Source: JABFRZ01 sp031413955 | GTDB taxonomy: Bacteria > Planctomycetota > UBA1135 > GCA-002686595 | Length of the DNA stretch: 11,292 bases | Reading direction: 5' to 3' | Assembly (NCBI GenBank): GCA_031413955.1 | Contig: JANOGB010000082.1 | Coordinates: 1-11,292 of the forward strand | In this document: piece by piece, positions 1 through 6,804 of the stretch | How the letters are laid out: each line of letters begins with the position of its first letter | Position numbering within the stretch: the stretch's first letter is position 1 | Notes under the pieces: generated by a model | The model's input: the letters and a program-made list of their open reading frames with translations, nothing else | What the model was told of the DNA's origin: nothing | Databases searched by the model: none | Program-made: the position numbers and the translations under genes

Positions 1-579
1 CGGTTCCTCGGACCCCTCGTCGATCTGGCCTTCGAACAGGCCAGGTTCCACCAGCAGCTCGAGGGCGGGCGCGGGCTCCTCGGCCAGCGGGGGCTCGGAC
101 GCGTCCAGTTCCGGCGCAGCCGTCGGCGCGGGTTCCTCGGCCCGGAGAATGTCGCCGCGGAGAGCAGTGTTGCCGCGGAGAACGATATTGCCGCGGAGAA
201 CGTCGTTGCCGCGAAGAACGTCGGCCGTGGCGGGTTCGGGTTCCTCGCGCGTCTCGGGTGTGCGGGTCGGCGCGGGCTCGGACGTCGCCGGCTCGGGCAG
301 AGCGGCCGGCTCGCTCACCTGGGGCGTTTCCTCGCCGCTCGGCACGCGCAGCTTGCGCTTGATCTTCAGGCCGCCGACCATGCTCGTCCTCGCGGCCGAT
401 TCGCCCACGATGCCGTAGGCCTCCAGGCGCGCCTGGATCTCCAGCAGCTCGAAGTCGGACAGCGCCGTCATGTGGCTCTTGATCTGCGCAAAGCCGAGAT
501 CGCGGAGCTTGGCCGCCAGCTCTTGGCCGGTCATGCCGTACTCCTTGGCGATGTCGTAGACCCTTTTCTTGGCGCTCAA
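1..579 (-). CDS. infB: Translation initiation factor IF-2, N-terminal part (cut by window edge)
   Basis: The 193 visible codons are the start of IF-2, the GTPase that places initiator tRNA on the 30S subunit. Residues 1-60 form an IF2_N module (SAKKRVYDIAKEYGMTGQEL, then a second helix pair ending in LEAYGIV). After that comes a low-complexity linker rich in Pro, Ala and Glu, typical of the variable IF-2 N-terminal region. The G domain lies beyond the left edge. I chose TTG at 579-577 because no ATG or GTG lies between it and the in-frame stop at 636-634 and the conserved SAKKR motif follows at once. No Shine-Dalgarno precedes it. It sits 63 bp after nusA on the same strand, the usual nusA-infB order, with no ylxR between. 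The linker holds a degenerate six-residue repeat (see 154-225). Identity rests on the N-terminal motif plus synteny. Confidence 0.9.
   Translation of the reverse strand, partial: MSAKKRVYDIAKEYGMTGQELAAKLRDLGFAQIKSHMTALSDFELLEIQARLEAYGIVGESAARTSMVGGLKIKRKLRVPSGEETPQVSEPAALPEPATSEPAPTRTPETREEPEPATADVLRGNDVLRGNIVLRGNTALRGDILRAEEPAPTAAPELDASEPPLAEEPAPALELLVEPGLFEGQIDEGSEEP
154..225 (-). repeat. Degenerate 18-bp tandem repeat inside infB
   Basis: Four 18-bp units (154-171, 172-189, 190-207, 208-225) share the core GCCGCGGAGAA on the plus strand, and a more diverged fifth unit lies at about 136-153. On the coding strand they read as six-residue units, roughly (DVLRGN)(DVLRGN)(IVLRGN)(TALRGD)(ILRAEE), in the flexible IF-2 linker. 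The 18-bp length keeps the reading frame. The units have diverged by several bases, so the expansion looks older than the one at 4218-4307. Confidence 0.8.
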
Positions 580-642
580 GATCGAGAGTGGGATGGGGGA
601 GCGTCGTTCAGACTGTTCGGCGGATCGGGCTGTTCAAGCGCT

Positions 643-1722
643 TCAGGCTTCGCTCTTGGTGTCCGGTGCGGCGGAGGCGGCAGTCGGCTCGTCGACTCCG
701 TCCTCGCCTTCCTCGGGCGCCGACTCGCCGCCCTCGGGCGCCGCACCCTCCGGCCGGTCGAAGCCCTCGGCCTCGAACTCCTCGCGCGTCTTGATGTCGA
801 TGTCCCAGCCGCACAAGCGGCTGGCGAGGCGCACGTTCTGGCCCTTCTTGCCGATGGCGAGCGATTGCTGGTCCTCGTCGACCACGACCACCACGGAGTG
901 GTTGTCCACGTCGGCGTAGATGTTGTCGAGCTGGATCGAGGCCGGCTTGAGGCCGTTCATCACCAGTTGCTCGAGCGAGTCGCTCCAGCGGATGATGTCG
1001 ATGCGCTCGCCGCGCAGCTCGTCGATCACGGCCTTGATGCGCGAGCCGCGCACGCCCACGCAGGCGCCGATGCAATCGATCTTCGGGTCCGCCGAGATCA
1101 CGGCCATCTTGGTGCGGTAGCCGGGTTCGCGCACCACGCGCTTGATCTCGATGATGCTGTCGGCGATCTCGGGCACCTCGAGCTCGAACAGGCGCCGCAC
1201 CAGGTCGGGGTGCGTGCGGCTGACGATGATGCGCACGCGCGGGCCGTCCTTGCGCACCTCCAGCACGATGGCGCGGATGCGGTCGCCGGGCGCGAAAGTC
1301 TCGCCGCGCACGCGCTCCTCGCGCGGCAGGTAGGCCTCGGTGCGGCCCAGGTTGATGACCAGCGCATCGCTGTCGAAGCGCTGCACCGTGCCGTTGACCA
1401 GGCTGCCGACGCGCGTCTCGTACTCGTCGTAGAGCACGTCGCGCTCGGCCTCGCGCACCTTCTGGATGAAAGCCTGCTTGCAGGCCTGGGCGGCGATGCG
1501 GCCCAGGTCCGAGAGATCCATCTCGTATCCGCCCTCGGCGTCCTCGACCGCGATCTCGCCGTTCGTGCGTGCGATCTTGACCACCAGGTCCTCGCCCAGC
1601 CCCAGGCGCTTGCGAACCGCGGTCGCGATGGCATCCTCCAGCCCGAGGAACAGCGTCTCCTTGGGGATGTCCTTCTCGCGATGGAGGATGTCGATCATCC
1701 TCAGAAGGTCTTCGGGGTTCAT
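643..1722 (-). CDS. nusA: Transcription termination/antitermination factor NusA (short form)
   Basis: The 359-residue NusA binds RNA polymerase and modulates pausing, termination and antitermination. The order of domains is clear. The N-terminal polymerase-binding domain (about 1-125) starts MNPEDLLRMIDILHREKD. An S1 domain (about 130-200) contains GSLVNGTVQRF and EAYLPREE. KH1 and KH2 (about 205-325) contain KIDCIGACVGVRGSRIKAV and the KH2 signature SLAIGKKGQNVRLA. The last 35 residues are an acidic Glu/Ala/Pro tail. The acidic repeat domains found at the C terminus of the 495-residue E. coli protein are absent, as in Bacillus-type NusA. ATG at 1722-1720 is the start. No Shine-Dalgarno precedes it; a C8 tract on the coding strand occupies that position. 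It is the first visible gene of a minus-strand unit with infB, and rimP, often upstream, is replaced by a divergent gene. Confidence 0.96.
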   Translation of the reverse strand: MNPEDLLRMIDILHREKDIPKETLFLGLEDAIATAVRKRLGLGEDLVVKIARTNGEIAVEDAEGGYEMDLSDLGRIAAQACKQAFIQKVREAERDVLYDEYETRVGSLVNGTVQRFDSDALVINLGRTEAYLPREERVRGETFAPGDRIRAIVLEVRKDGPRVRIIVSRTHPDLVRRLFELEVPEIADSIIEIKRVVREPGYRTKMAVISADPKIDCIGACVGVRGSRIKAVIDELRGERIDIIRWSDSLEQLVMNGLKPASIQLDNIYADVDNHSVVVVVDEDQQSLAIGKKGQNVRLASRLCGWDIDIKTREEFEAEGFDRPEGAAPEGGESAPEEGEDGVDEPTAASAAPDTKSEA

Positions 1723-1727
1723 GGGCT

Positions 1728-1735
1728 GGGGGGGG
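1728..1735 (-). other. C8 homopolymer in the nusA leader
   Basis: Eight consecutive C residues on the nusA coding strand lie at -6 to -13 from the ATG, exactly where a Shine-Dalgarno would be expected. The flanking leader is pyrimidine-rich (TGCCTCC before, AGCCC after). No purine-rich ribosome site is present. Confidence 0.8.
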
Positions 1736-1769
1736 AGGCAAGGCGCACGGCGGACAGAATGGGACGAAC

Positions 1770-1791
1770 GAAGCGGACTTCCGCCCGCTTC
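1770..1791. other. Inverted repeat in the nusA leader
   Basis: GAAGCGG (1770-1776) pairs perfectly with CCGCTTC (1785-1791) across an 8-nt loop. An alternative smaller hairpin, GCGGA-CT-TCCGC (1773-1784), uses overlapping bases, so the two structures exclude each other. The element lies about 50-70 nt before the nusA ATG in the proposed transcript. It could be an operator or a leader structure; no function is established. Confidence 0.4.
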
Positions 1792-1847
1792 TTCCGTTCC
1801 TTTGCCGTCCGTCGGGCCCGGCGGTGGTCGGCGCTAAATGGGCAGGG

Positions 1848-1877
1848 AGTCTGCTATATGTAGGGGGTGGCCGTCAA
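1848..1877 (-). promoter_or_regulatory. Candidate nusA promoter
   Basis: On the minus strand TTGACG (1877-1872) matches five of six -35 bases. An 18-bp spacer leads to CAGACT (1853-1848), a weak -10; TAGCAG (1856-1851) at 15-bp spacing is an alternative. Transcription would begin near 1841 and give a leader of about 118 nt. The -35 box falls inside the first codons of the divergent gene if that starts at 1867, so the two promoters would overlap. The weak -10 keeps confidence low. Confidence 0.35.
1852..1860 (+). promoter_or_regulatory. Extended -10 promoter of the AAA+ activator gene
   Basis: TGC-TATATG is an extended -10 (TGN plus a hexamer matching TATAAT at four of six positions), in the only AT-rich patch of the divergent region. 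No good -35 is seen, which is tolerated with a TGN extension. Six bases separate the hexamer from the GTG at 1867, so the transcript would begin at or very near the start codon. Confidence 0.45.
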
Positions 1878-2946
1878 CCGAGGTGAGTTCCAGCGCGGAG
1901 CGCAGCCGGAGTTGGAACGGAAGTTGAGTTCCGGCAAGAGCAGCGGCGCGAACGCCGGCGCGAGAGCGAGTGCCGGGGCCGATCCCTTCCTCGGGCACAG
2001 CGCGGCCTTGACCGCTTTCCTGAGCAGCCTGCGGCGGGCGGCGAGCAGCGAAGGAACCGTGCTCCTGACGGGCGAAAGCGGCACCGGCAAGAGCCGCGCC
2101 GCAGAGCGCTTGCACGCCTGGAGCCCGCGCGCCGCCGGCCCGCTGGTGGCTGTCAGCCTGGTGGCTACCTCGAGCACCCTGATCGAGGCCACGCTCTTCG
2201 GGCACGAGCGCGGAGCCTTCACCGACGCGCACAAGAGCCGCCTGGGAATCTTCCGCCGCGCCCACGGCGGTACGGTGGTGCTCGACGACATCGAGCACCT
2301 ACCGCCCGAGACCCAGGTGAAGCTCCTGCGCGTGCTCCAGGAGCGCGTGGTCGATCCGCTGGGGGCCGAGGGCTCGGTTCCGGTGGACGTGCGCGTGGTG
2401 GCGACGTGCGGGACGCCGCTCGAGCGCGTCGTGGCGGCGGGGCGCTTCCGCGAGGACCTCTACTACCGCCTCGCCGTGCTGCCGCTCGAGGTCCCGCCGC
2501 TGCGCCTGCGTCTGGACGATCTCCAGCCGCTGTGCGTGGACCTGATCGCCAGCGTGGCCGCGCGGGTCGGTGTGCTGGCACGCGAACTCGCCCCGGGCGC
2601 GCTGGAGCGCCTGCGCGCGCACGCCTGGCCCGGGAACGTGCGCGAGCTCGAGAATGCGCTCGAGCGCGTGCTCGTCCTCGGCAGCGCGCCCGAGAGCGCC
2701 GGGCGCGCGATCGAGGCCGAAGAGTTCGCCTTCCTCGCGCAGGGCCTGGCCGGCGCGGCGGACGAGCTGGCGCGGACCGCGCTGTCGCTCGGGCTGACCA
2801 TGAACGACGTGACGCGCGCGATGATGGAGCGCGCCCTGCGCGAGCACCGCGGTAACGTCAGCGCCGCCGCGCGCAGCGTGGGCCTCACGCGGCGCGCCTT
2901 CGACTACCGCACGGCGCACGCCGGGGAAGAGGAGGCGAAGGCGTGA
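1867..2946 (+). CDS. Sigma54-activator-like AAA+ protein with Fis-type HTH, no sensory domain
   Basis: This is a 359-residue bacterial enhancer-binding protein relative: an AAA+ ATPase that would remodel sigma54 RNA polymerase, with a DNA-binding tail. Visible motifs are Walker A GESGTGKS (69-76), the sigma54-contact loop FGHERGAFTDA (111-121), Walker B VVLDDIEHL (137-145), sensor I RVVAT (176-180), the arginine-finger region GRFREDLYYRL (192-202), sensor II WPGNVRELEN (254-263) and a Fis-like HTH (about 327-350, HRGNVSAAARSVGLTRRAFDY). Only about 38 low-complexity residues precede the AAA+ core, so there is no receiver, PAS or GAF domain. Three usually conserved residues differ: GAFTGA reads GAFTDA, Walker B DE reads DD (D141), and the Asn of the VNC motif is Ser (S97). 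GTG at 1867 follows an in-frame TAG; TTG at 1924 is a possible later start. It overlaps the next gene. Its targets are unknown. Confidence 0.88.
   Translation: MAVNRGEFQRGAQPELERKLSSGKSSGANAGARASAGADPFLGHSAALTAFLSSLRRAASSEGTVLLTGESGTGKSRAAERLHAWSPRAAGPLVAVSLVATSSTLIEATLFGHERGAFTDAHKSRLGIFRRAHGGTVVLDDIEHLPPETQVKLLRVLQERVVDPLGAEGSVPVDVRVVATCGTPLERVVAAGRFREDLYYRLAVLPLEVPPLRLRLDDLQPLCVDLIASVAARVGVLARELAPGALERLRAHAWPGNVRELENALERVLVLGSAPESAGRAIEAEEFAFLAQGLAGAADELARTALSLGLTMNDVTRAMMERALREHRGNVSAAARSVGLTRRAFDYRTAHAGEEEAKA
2931..2935 (+). promoter_or_regulatory. Ribosome binding site of the HEAT/TPR gene
   Basis: GGAGG lies 10 nt before the ATG at 2946 and 7 nt before a GTG at 2943. It supports translation from either codon. 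The ATG, in a TGATG overlap with the upstream stop, is preferred. Confidence 0.7.
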
Positions 2947-5591
2947 TGGGTGCGCTCGGCACGCTGCTCGCGACGCTGCTGGCAAACGCCGCCGCGCTCC
3001 TCTTGACGGGCGCGGGCGCAGGACAAGCAGCCGGCGGCAGCGACGCGGAGCTCGAGCGCTGGGTGCGGGCGCTGGACGCGGCGCGCGAGCCGGAGTGGAC
3101 CCAGGCGCTCGCGGCGCTCTCCGCGCTGGGGCCGCCGGCGGCGGAGCGCGTGCTCTCCGACTTCCAGGCCGCCGGCTTCGCGGCGCGGCGCGCGCGCGCC
3201 ATCCTGCTGGCCGAGATCCCCGCTCCCGCCCTGAGCACGCGCGTGCTCGCCCTGCTGGGCGATCCCGATCCGCTGGTGCGGCGCCAGTTCGTACTCCTGC
3301 TCGGCAATCCAGCGCTGGCCGAGGAGGCCGCGGCCGAACGCGTGCTCGCGCTCGAGCGCCTCGCGCTCGAGGATCCGAGCCGCTTCGTGCGCAATCAGGC
3401 GCGCGAAGCCCTGGCCGATTGCGGTCTCGCGGCGGCCGTGGCGGCACTGGACCGCGCGCTCGAGCGTTTGCCGCTGGACGAGGCCGAGAAGGCCGCGGCG
3501 AGCCTGACGCAGCTCTCCGGCGGGCGCGAGCGCTTGATCCGGCGCCTGACGGGCGCGGCGGCGCAGGAGTTTTCCGGCGCCGGGATGCCGGACGGCGTGC
3601 GGGCCGCGCTGCTCGCGGGTTACGGGCGCGCTCTGGCCGAAGTGCCGGGCGGTGGCGAGGAACGCCGCGAGCGCCTGCCGTTCCTGCTCGGGCGCACGCA
3701 TCCCGCGCTGGAGGTGCAGGTCGCGGCCCGCACGGCTCTGGCGAGCTTCGTCGCGCGTGCCGCCGAACTCTCCGAGGCCGCGCGCGCCGAGCGTGTGCTC
3801 GCCGAGCTCGGTGAAGAGGGCTGGCCGGCGGTCGAGTGCCTGCGGCGGCGTTTGGACCTCGCCTGGCTCGAGCGCGGCGATGCGCAGGGTGCGCTGGAGC
3901 TTGCGCGCGCCCTGGAGCGCGCGGCCCAGGCGCTGCCCCCGGACGAGGCCGAGGCCTGGGAACTGCGCGCGCGCATCTTCGAGGGCGCGGCGCTCACGGC
4001 CCTGGGCCGACGCGACGAGGCGGCTCGGCTCTTCGACGAGCTCGCCCGGCGCCTGGAGGCGAGCCGCGCGCGCCGCGACGACCTCTTTCCGAGTCCGCGC
4101 GCGCGCGAGTGGACCGAGGGCGGCGGGTCCGCGCAGATCGATCGCCTGCATCTCTCGGCGCTGGTGCACCTGTGGCGCGCGCTGCTGGCGCTCGAGGCCA
4201 GCGCCGGAGACGTGCGCGTGCTGGAGGAGCTACGGGTGCTGGAGGAGCTACGGGTGCTGGAGGAGCTACGGGTGCTGGAGGAGCTACGGGTGCTGGAGGA
4301 GCTACGCTCGGTGCACGTGCTGTTCCTGGAGTCGCGCCTGGTCGCGATGCGCACCCGCGCCAGCGACCCGAGCACGCTCGACTCCCTGTTCGAGCGCGAC
4401 CTCTCGCCCCACAGCCTGATCCTGTTCAACGAGAAGCTCGCACCCGAGCAGCGCGGGCCCGCCCTCGACCGCGCCGTGCAGCTCGCCGAGGCCTTCGGGC
4501 AGGTGGCGCCGCTCGAGCTCATGGGCCTGGAGGGCCAGGGGGCGCCCGGACGTGAACTCACCGACGTGTTCTTCGATCCGACTCGTCTCGCGCTGCTGAA
4601 GGAGCTGCGCATGGCCGAGACCAGGGACATCGATCGGCGCATGCGGGAACTCAACCTGCCGGGTTCCGAGACGCGTGATCCCGATCAACGCGAGAACCTG
4701 GCGCGCTACCTCTCGTACCGCCTGCACGAGCTGCGCAAGGCCGAGAGCGACGAGAAAGGAGGCCTGCAAGAGGAACGGGGTCCGGAGAGCCTCGGTTCCG
4801 AGGTCCCTTCCGGGGCCAGGCTGCGCGAGATCCACGCCCAGCTCCTCGAATACATGACGCCCAGCATGCACGCCCATGCCCTGGCCGGCGAGCTGCGCAG
4901 CGAGGGCCGGACAAGCGCGGCGCGCGTGCTGTGCGAGCGGGCCCTGGCGACGCTGAGCACGGCTCCGCTCGGCTCGAGCTTCTGGAGCGAGCTATCCAGC
5001 GCGCGTTTCGAGCTCCTGCGCGGCTCGACCCTGATGGACGAGAGCCGGCCGCGCGAGGCCGAGCAGGCCTACCAGGGTGCCGAGCGGCGCCTGGCGGCGA
5101 TCCAGACGCAGATGGAGGAGCGCCAGGCGGCCGTCACCGACCCCGAAGTGGCGCGCCAGATCGAGGTCCAGACGCGTGTGATCCGCGAGCTGCGCGGCGA
5201 CGCGCTGCTCTCGCTGGCGGTCAACGCCAATGTGCGCATGGGCGATCCGGCGCGGGCGCTCGAGTACTTCGAGCGCGCCTACGAGCTCAACCAGAGTCCG
5301 TTCATGCGTATCCTGCGCGCTTGCTACCGTGCGCGCTCGGGCAAGAAGGACGAGGCGCGCACGGTCCTGCGTAGCGTGATGCCGGTGCCCTCGCTCTACT
5401 ACAACATCGCCTGCACCCACGCCCTCCTGGACGAGAAGGAAGAAGCCCTGGACTACCTGGAACGCGACCTGCGCGAGAACCATCCGACCGCCGGCTCGCT
5501 GGCGCAGAAGCGCGAGTGGGCAGAGAAGGACCCCGATCTCGCCAGCCTGCGCGGCGAGCCACGTTTCGAGCGCCTGCTGGGAGGGAAGTGA
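2946..5591 (+). CDS. Large exported HEAT/TPR repeat protein, function unknown
   Basis: An 881-residue protein of unknown function. Residues 1-28 (MGALGTLLATLLANAAALLL, then small residues ending GQAAGG) look like a signal peptide with cleavage near A25 or A28, though the usual positive n-region is missing. Residues about 30-180 contain HEAT-like pairs (LSTRVLALLGDPDPLVRRQF; DPSRFVRNQAREALADCG). A long, highly charged helical middle follows. It includes five near-identical VLEELR units at 425-454. The C terminus has TPR units (DPARALEYFERAYELN; YNIACTHALLDEKEEALDYL) and ends with DPDLASLRGEPRFERLL, a closing pattern common in planctomycete TPR proteins. ATG 2946 overlaps the activator's TGA as TGATG, implying co-transcription and possible translational coupling. 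The gene also overlaps rlmI by one base. It may be a scaffold outside the cytoplasm; no catalytic motif is seen. Confidence 0.85.
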   Translation: MGALGTLLATLLANAAALLLTGAGAGQAAGGSDAELERWVRALDAAREPEWTQALAALSALGPPAAERVLSDFQAAGFAARRARAILLAEIPAPALSTRVLALLGDPDPLVRRQFVLLLGNPALAEEAAAERVLALERLALEDPSRFVRNQAREALADCGLAAAVAALDRALERLPLDEAEKAAASLTQLSGGRERLIRRLTGAAAQEFSGAGMPDGVRAALLAGYGRALAEVPGGGEERRERLPFLLGRTHPALEVQVAARTALASFVARAAELSEAARAERVLAELGEEGWPAVECLRRRLDLAWLERGDAQGALELARALERAAQALPPDEAEAWELRARIFEGAALTALGRRDEAARLFDELARRLEASRARRDDLFPSPRAREWTEGGGSAQIDRLHLSALVHLWRALLALEASAGDVRVLEELRVLEELRVLEELRVLEELRVLEELRSVHVLFLESRLVAMRTRASDPSTLDSLFERDLSPHSLILFNEKLAPEQRGPALDRAVQLAEAFGQVAPLELMGLEGQGAPGRELTDVFFDPTRLALLKELRMAETRDIDRRMRELNLPGSETRDPDQRENLARYLSYRLHELRKAESDEKGGLQEERGPESLGSEVPSGARLREIHAQLLEYMTPSMHAHALAGELRSEGRTSAARVLCERALATLSTAPLGSSFWSELSSARFELLRGSTLMDESRPREAEQAYQGAERRLAAIQTQMEERQAAVTDPEVARQIEVQTRVIRELRGDALLSLAVNANVRMGDPARALEYFERAYELNQSPFMRILRACYRARSGKKDEARTVLRSVMPVPSLYYNIACTHALLDEKEEALDYLERDLRENHPTAGSLAQKREWAEKDPDLASLRGEPRFERLLGGK
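4218..4307 (+). repeat. Five near-perfect 18-bp tandem repeats encoding (VLEELR)5
   Basis: The unit GTGCTGGAGGAGCTACGG occurs five times head to tail (4218-4235, 4236-4253, 4254-4271, 4272-4289, 4290-4307), with only the last base of the last copy changed (C for G). Even the CTA leucine codon, unusual in this GC-rich sequence, is kept in every copy, which points to recent duplication rather than selection on the protein alone. The array is in frame and lengthens a charged helix. Confidence 0.95.
5580..5584 (+). promoter_or_regulatory. Ribosome binding site of rlmI
   Basis: GGAGG lies 6 nt before the ATG at 5591, inside the last codons of the TPR gene. It fixes the rlmI start at 5591 rather than at any upstream in-frame codon. 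Confidence 0.75.
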
Positions 5592-6793
5592 TGGGACAAG
5601 CGACCGTGACCGGCCGCGGACGCCGCCGTTTCCAGGGCGGCCATCCGTGGATCTACGCGGACGACGTGCACTCGGTGGAAGCGGAGCCGGGAGCCGTGGT
5701 GCGCGTGCTGGCGCCCGACGGCGCCCCGCTCGGCTGGGCGCTCTTCAGCTCGAAGTCGCGCATCGCGCTGCGGCTGGTCAGCCGCGGGGCGCAGGAGCCC
5801 GGCGAGGCGCACTGGCGCGAGCGCGCGCGCGCGGCCGTGGCGCACCGGCGCGGGCTCGGGCTGCTCGGGCCCAAGGACGCTTGCCGCGTGGTGGGCGGCG
5901 ATGCGGACGGCTTCCCGGGCCTGGTCGTCGACCGCTACGCGGACGCGCTCGTACTGCAGAGCGGCTGCCAGGGCTCGGATCGCTTGCGCGACACGTGGCT
6001 CGCGTGTCTCGAGAGCGAACTCGCGGCGCTCGGGCTCAAGAGTGCGCACGTGCTCGATCGCTCGGATTCTTCCACGCGCGGCCACGAGGAGCTCGAGAAG
6101 CGCGTCGAGTGGCTGCGCGGCGAGCGCAGCGACCCGCTCGAGGTGCACGAGCCCGAGCGGCCCGGCGTGCCGGCGCTGGTCTACGAGGTCTCCTTGAGCG
6201 AGGGCCACAAGACCGGGCACTACCTCGACCAGCGCGAGAACCGCGCGCACGCCGCCCGTTTCGCGCGCGACGCGCGCGTGCTCGACGCCTTCTCGTACGA
6301 CGGTCTGTTCGGCATCCGCGCCGCGCTGGCCGGGGCGCGCGACGTCTTGTGCATCGATCAATCCGAGGAGGCGCTGGAGCGCGCGCTGCGCAACGCCGAG
6401 CGCAACGGCGTCGCCGGCAAGGTGCGCATCGCGCGCGCCAACGCCATGCACGACCTGCGCGCGCGCGCCGAGGCCGGCGAGCGCTACGAGCTCGTGATCG
6501 TCGACCCGCCCGCCTTCGCGCGCAGCCGGCGCGAGATCGAGGGCGCGCTGCGCGGCTACCACGAGCTCAACCGGCGCGCGCTCGCGCTGGTGGCCGAGGG
6601 CGGCGTGCTGGTGAGCGCCTCGTGCTCGTTCAACATCGGGCGTGGCGAGTTCCTGGACGCGCTCGCGCGCGCCAGCCTGGACGTAGGCCGCGAGGCGCGT
6701 ATCTTCCGCTCCAGCGGTGCCGCGCCGGACCATCCGGTGCTCGCGACGCTGCCCGAGAGCGAGTACCTGAAGTGCGCGTTCATGCGGGTCTGA
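5591..6793 (+). CDS. rlmI: 23S rRNA (cytosine-C5)-methyltransferase, RlmI family
   Basis: A 400-residue SAM-dependent methyltransferase of the RlmI/YccW family, which in E. coli makes m5C1962 in 23S rRNA. The N-terminal PUA domain (about 1-75) has RRRFQGGHPWIYADDV. The linking domain has the family motif GGDADGFPGLVVDRY (102-116). The Rossmann-type catalytic domain has GHKTGHYLDQRENR (205-218), motif I VLDAFSYDGLFGIRAA (230-245), the acidic SAM-ribose contact in CIDQS (254-258), motif IV VIVDPPAF (302-309) and the cysteine motif SASCSFNI (342-349), the usual place of the catalytic Cys. Length matches the family (about 396). The ATG sits in a TGATG overlap with the upstream gene and has a good GGAGG. 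The m5C1962 position is inferred from the family; relatives could use another site. Confidence 0.9.
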   Translation: MGQATVTGRGRRRFQGGHPWIYADDVHSVEAEPGAVVRVLAPDGAPLGWALFSSKSRIALRLVSRGAQEPGEAHWRERARAAVAHRRGLGLLGPKDACRVVGGDADGFPGLVVDRYADALVLQSGCQGSDRLRDTWLACLESELAALGLKSAHVLDRSDSSTRGHEELEKRVEWLRGERSDPLEVHEPERPGVPALVYEVSLSEGHKTGHYLDQRENRAHAARFARDARVLDAFSYDGLFGIRAALAGARDVLCIDQSEEALERALRNAERNGVAGKVRIARANAMHDLRARAEAGERYELVIVDPPAFARSRREIEGALRGYHELNRRALALVAEGGVLVSASCSFNIGRGEFLDALARASLDVGREARIFRSSGAAPDHPVLATLPESEYLKCAFMRV

Positions 6794-6804
6794 GCGGGGC
6801 GTTC

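Larger units (their letters stand above)
1791..1923. repeat. 10-bp inverted repeat flanking the activator start
   Basis: CTTCCGTTCC (1791-1800) is repeated in reverse complement as GGAACGGAAG (1914-1923), bracketing the divergent promoter region. TGAGTTCC also occurs twice nearby (1884-1891 and 1925-1932), and GGAAC(1914-1918)/GTTCC(1928-1932) form a short dyad. These could be operator half-sites, for example for autoregulation, but no binding protein is known. Confidence 0.3.

Noticed and set aside
154..225. CRISPR-like array
   Set aside because: The 18-bp units abut without spacers and lie in frame within infB; the same holds for 4218-4307.
472..1863. Long plus-strand open frame (463 codons) opposite nusA
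   Set aside because: It is the antisense of clear NusA domains. Its product is a His/Asp/Val/Leu/Ala-rich string with no recognisable motif, as expected from a GC-rich shadow frame.
1723..1866. Sigma54 promoter (GG-N10-GC, -24/-12) next to the activator gene
   Set aside because: No TGGCAC-N5-TTGC-like match on either strand of the divergent region or in the other gaps I inspected.
2299..3447. Minus-strand open frame of 382 codons
   Set aside because: Arg/Pro/Ala-rich shadow spanning the activator and the HEAT/TPR gene, without domain signals.
5453..6733. Minus-strand open frame of 426 codons opposite rlmI
   Set aside because: The plus-strand RlmI has every family motif; the antisense product has none.
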